DNA of 64,000 nucleotides from Symsagittifera roscoffensis (taxonomy: Eukaryota > Xenacoelomorpha > Acoela > Convolutidae). The translations under genes were made by a program, and so were the position numbers. How positions within the stretch are numbered: position 1 is the first letter of the stretch; each line of letters begins with the position of its first letter. Under the pieces are notes generated by a model. The model had not been told where the DNA came from. It saw only the letters and a program-made list of their open reading frames with translations, and did no database searches. Of the stretch, positions 60,801-64,000 are shown piece by piece. Location: contig NC_087070.1 in assembly GCF_963678635.1 (NCBI RefSeq), forward strand, positions 29,858,048 to 29,922,047. The letters run 5' to 3'.

Positions 60801-61269
60801 TTTCTAAAACAATTTAGCTGATTTAATTCTCTACATTTTCGTCTCTACTTCATTTTGGCCGAACTCGTTCCTCTGTTTTAAAACTTTTTAAAAGTGTATA
60901 AACTGTGTTTTATTGCGTTAACTTTCTTGGCGTTATCGTCTACCTAAGGTTTGGTTTCTTGTTATCCTTTATTGCGTTATGTTTATATAATTGAATTTAA
61001 GGTTTGTTCAATGTTCGTCCCAACTAGTCCTGTGAAATTTGTTTAGTACCCATTTAGCAAGATATGATACTATATGAGTCCAGTGACGTTACTGATTCCA
61101 GTACTGATGTTACTTATGTACAAATAAAATATCGGTTAAAATCGAATTAATCTCAATGTTGAAACATTCAAAAAGAGAATGAACGTATCAAGGTCTTGAA
61201 CTAAATACCAGTTATAAAAACGAACAAATTAATTATCAAGGTGTGATTTAAAAAATACAATTCGCAACA
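60801..61269 (-). repeat. Putative 3' LTR of minus-strand Ty3/gypsy element 3
   Basis: On the minus strand a purine-rich stretch, TAGGGGGAA (complement of about 61270-61279), is followed by TGTTGCGAATTG, a plausible LTR start at 61269. Within the proposed LTR the complement contains TATATAAACATAACGC and AATAAAGG, candidates for promoter and poly-A signals. The other LTR lies outside the window, so the end near 60801 is a guess. Confidence 0.4.
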
Positions 61270-61468
61270 TTCCCCCTAATAGGAAAAAAGTTACACTAGA
61301 TTAATGGTAACTGCTCCTTTTCTCCCCTGAAGGAAGCTGAAAACGTTTATTAATAATAAGACGAGATACTACAGTAAGTATTACTACCCCGTAAGACAAA
61401 GTGTTCGGTAGAATAGCAGATATAAACATAGTATGGCGTAGTATATACGACGGAATATACCAAAAACA

Positions 61469-61652
61469 ACTGATAAAGTTAACTGGCACTGAAACTGCAC
61501 TAAAGTTATGTTATTAGCAGCTGAGTGATAAAAATAGTTAACACTGAATAGCACTATAGTGACTGATAAAGTCAACTGGCACTGAAACTGCACTAAAGTT
61601 ATGTTATTAGCAACTCAGTGATAAAATTAGTTAACACTGAATAGCGCTAAAG
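61469..61652. repeat. 93-bp tandem dimer
   Basis: Two head-to-tail copies starting ACTGATAAAGTYAACTGGCA at 61469 and 61562, about 90 percent identical. No coding function apparent. Lies between the Pol C terminus and the putative LTR of element 3. Confidence 0.9.
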
Positions 61653-61716
61653 ATTCCATAAAAAGTGAAATAAAAAAACGAGTTACTAAGAAATTAGAGG
61701 AGTTTTAAGAAAGGTT

Positions 61717-62550
61717 TCAGATTTGATTTTTTTCATCTCCGATAAAATTGTCAAGTTCCGCGTTGAAAAATTCGCTGTTCAAATCTTCCAGTTCGTTGAA
61801 ACTGTTTAAGGCCTCCCGTAGTGACTGAATTGCAAAGGAAAGAGAAAACGCATCCGATGATGATTAGTCTGAGGCATTAGCTGAGTTTTCCGCCAATTGA
61901 ATAGTGAAAACTGGGGTTTTCTTATCCGAAGAAATTTGAGTGGTAACTGTTGTTTTAGAACCTGTTTGATAGTTACAGTCGAGCATGATCGGGTTTTGCG
62001 CTGATCCAGGTTGGTCTTTGTTTTCTATAATATCTATATACAACCTTTAATCAGAAAATTGGGGAGTTCCTAAATTACGGCTCGAGCGTCTGAGTTTAAA
62101 TTTATTACCAATGGTAGTAATGGTAGTGATTTTCTCCGACCAAAGTTCCTGGGAGGCTGTATTGTCATCCGAGGAATCAACAATGTCGTAGATTGGGAAG
62201 TTGACCGATTTGTTCCGCTTTCTCCCGCAAATCCGAAGTTTGGAAATTATAGTCCCTGAGCCTTATAAGAGATGTGTGGTTGGGTGGAGTTGTTTCGAGC
62301 TCTGTCCTGAGGGAATGATGCTGATCGGGGAATCCGGCGGATCCAAAGTTGAAGCTTTGCCGTCTAAAATCTCAGTTCTTATGTTACCCTGAGGATCTAG
62401 AGAAGGTATAGAGGGTTCTTGTTGGCTAATTTTATCCGGAACAATACGCTCTCTAATCATGTCTCTGCAAGGGAACCCGCCCGCAATCAACTCCCAATCG
62501 CTAATATTTGATGTGTCCGACGGAATTATTAAATATTCATCACCTTTCAA
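61717..62550 (-). pseudogene. Pol C-terminal region of element 3, three in-frame stops
   Basis: From 62550 downward a single frame of 278 codons is interrupted only by stops at about 62263, 62047 and 61864. The sequence is acidic and polar (ISDWELIAGGFPCRDMIRER, IYDIVDSSDDNTASQELW, KFKLRRSSRNLGTPQF, SDKKTPVFTIQLAENS, LNSFNELEDLNSEFF). The RRSSRN stretch is a common feature near the end of Ty3/gypsy Pol. The same frame being preserved across three stops indicates decay by point mutation. No catalytic domain. Confidence 0.6.
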
Positions 62551-62801
62551 ATAATCTGCGTGTTGATCTGCTTTTGGCTGGATTGGTTGAGGGGTTAGAC
62601 ACTATCGTCCTTGTATTGTTGTCAGAAGTAGCCAACTCCGTCTGCAGCCTAGTCTTCGGACCTGTTTTTCTCATCAAATGTGGTTTCGATTTGGTCGTCT
62701 TCTTTGAACCTACTTCAAAATCAGGCTTAGGGAGAAATGGAAAAGAGATATTTCCCCTAGGAGACCGTGTAGTAGATGAATTTGATTTCGGAAGTGCGAT
62801 G

Positions 62802-63017
62802 TCAGATTTTCTGATGATTTTTCCGTCGTAAAGTTCTACCGTAGTTTTTGAACCGTTTATAATTTTCTGATTGAGATCTTTTCAGAAAGGATTTCCACTG
62901 ATGCTTCCCTTGGTTTTCCGAAGTATATGATCTTTGAAAGGACTTTGAAGGGGCGGGCAAACGAGATGAAGAAGGCTTCGAAGGTGATGGGTAGTCCGAC
63001 TCGTACCCTTTCTCCAT
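62802..63017 (-). pseudogene. Basic linker after integrase of element 3
   Basis: A 71-codon frame rich in Ser, Lys and Arg (MEKGYESDYPSPSKPSSSRL, HQWKSFLKRSQSENYKRFKN). Probably part of the Pol C-terminal tail between the integrase core and the acidic segment. No motif. Confidence 0.4.
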
Positions 63018-63287
63018 TGGGGCAGGTTTTTTTTTGGGATCAAGTGTCCTTGTACCCGTTCTCGACCTGGACGTCTGATTTCCAGTCTAGTGCCCGTTCT
63101 TTGCTTAAGATGGATTTCCTTTTGTCAAGCAATCCATCGGATAAATTTTTAGAGGTCAGTTTTTTCCAGATCGTATTAGGTTTTGAAGATTAAGCATTTT
63201 GTTTTTGATTGAAAGGAAGAACGAAGATTCCAGCCAATTTTTGAGATACCTGTTGTAAAATAAGTTTATGGTGTTTGAGTACCATTG

Positions 63288-63858
63288 CTAATATTTAATT
63301 TTCACAGTAGGAACAAGTTTTTCTACAAGGTCGTTCGAGCGATGGTCGCCGACTGAACAAAATATTGATTTAAAATTATTGGAAACGCAAAAAAGTTTAA
63401 AAAACTGACTAGTAAACAGGAAGCGTGATCTACGCGGATAGAAAATGGAATGCCGTGAAGGTAAAAATAATCCTGAAGAAAATTGATTACTGTGTTTGAA
63501 GAGGTGGATAATGTTGTCGTAGCCGATGGAAGTTTCGAGAATCTGTCGATACATAAGAAAAGGTATTTATTCTTTCCCTGACTGGAATCCAATGTACCGG
63601 CAAAATTGAGATTTAATTCTTCATTTGTTTCAGATAATGGTGGTAATTTGCTGACTTGAGTATTAGGGATAATGGTTTTGTATTCTTACTGGTATGTGTA
63701 CATTGAAAGCAGTGTACCTCGTGAAGTAAATCTGGCGATTCATTTGAGGCCACCATATATACTGTGCGACGTGCTTCGTGCCGAATTTTCCTGGATGAGC
63801 TTCGTGTACGGTCTTCATAAACGAGTTTTTTAAGGTGAGGGGGATTACGAGTTTTCAT
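63288..63858 (-). pseudogene. Integrase of element 3
   Basis: The N-terminal zinc-binding part (63858-63613) includes KTRNPPHLKKLVYEDRTR and HEVHCFQCTH, with the Cys pair visible. The core (63592-63323) begins LDSSQGKNKYLFLCIDRFSK with a catalytic Asp and continues to SIRVDHAS with the second Asp. The Glu region GDHRSNDLVEKLVPTVK lies in the overlapping frame (63554-63288). Two frame changes break it. Confidence 0.85.
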
Positions 63859-64000
63859 TCATTTATAATAATCGGTCGGATTTGTGAAAATCTTTGATGG
63901 ATTGGTTTAAGTAGTGAGAATTGGCTGTAATCTTATCTACTTAACTTGGAAGAATTTTAACGATCGGACTCAACATTGGGTCTTTCTCTGTTATTAAGGC

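Larger units (their letters stand above)
61270..64000 (-). mobile_element. Ty3/gypsy element 3, 3' half, runs off the right edge
   Basis: Minus-strand remnants read from the right edge: integrase zinc-binding and core (63858-63288), linker (63017-62802) and a long Pol C-terminal region (62550-61717), then a polypurine-like site and putative LTR. RT and Gag would lie beyond 64000. Multiple stops and frame changes. Confidence 0.75.

Overview
This is a transposon-rich, AT-rich stretch of invertebrate animal chromosome. That reading rests on one intact alpha-carbonic anhydrase gene, two Polinton/Maverick elements, an env-bearing Ty3/gypsy-type retroelement, an APE-type LINE and two further Ty3/gypsy elements. 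The species cannot be named from the sequence. Only the carbonic anhydrase looks like an ordinary host gene, and nearly everything from 5.3 kb to the right edge is mobile DNA in various states of decay.

Layout: 1-3.0 kb is non-coding. An uninterrupted carbonic anhydrase ORF lies at 3045-3830. Polinton 1 occupies 5357-22370. Its ends are defined by a 20-bp perfect terminal inverted repeat and a 6-bp target duplication (CACAAA). Its genes, mainly on the minus strand, are a membrane protein, packaging ATPase, small conserved ORFs, integrase, minor capsid protein, a major capsid remnant, maturation protease and PolB, and most are broken. About 70 bp past its right end a second, much older Polinton (Polinton 2) begins on the plus strand. 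It has the same gene order but is riddled with stops. Polinton 2 is split by an 18.9-kb LTR retroelement (28256-47113; 410-bp LTRs, 4-bp target duplication GCAT), and its homology resumes at 47118-47660. A 5'-truncated LINE lies at about 48.07-50.9 kb. At 51.2-59.3 kb a DNA element with inverted ends is interrupted by a 7-kb Ty3/gypsy element (51638-58631; target duplication ATTTT). From 61 kb to the right edge is the 3' half of another Ty3/gypsy element on the minus strand.

The most unusual object is the 18.9-kb retroelement. Besides gag-pro-pol and an env-like glycoprotein gene it carries a basic leader ORF, two tiny hydrophobic ORFs, an open frame of about 377 codons with no ATG that overlaps the env start, a membrane-anchor ORF overlapping the env end, and a 602-codon ORF joined to that by an ATGA stop/start overlap. 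I do not recognise the accessory products. Its LTRs differ by only about 1-1.5 percent, but the coding region has a frame break and two in-frame stops, so this copy looks recently inserted and already defective.

Comparing the two Polintons is informative. Polinton 2 keeps capsid sequence that Polinton 1 has lost, and both conserve an uncharacterised gene on the strand opposite the capsid genes. That same gene is what the retroelement interrupted.
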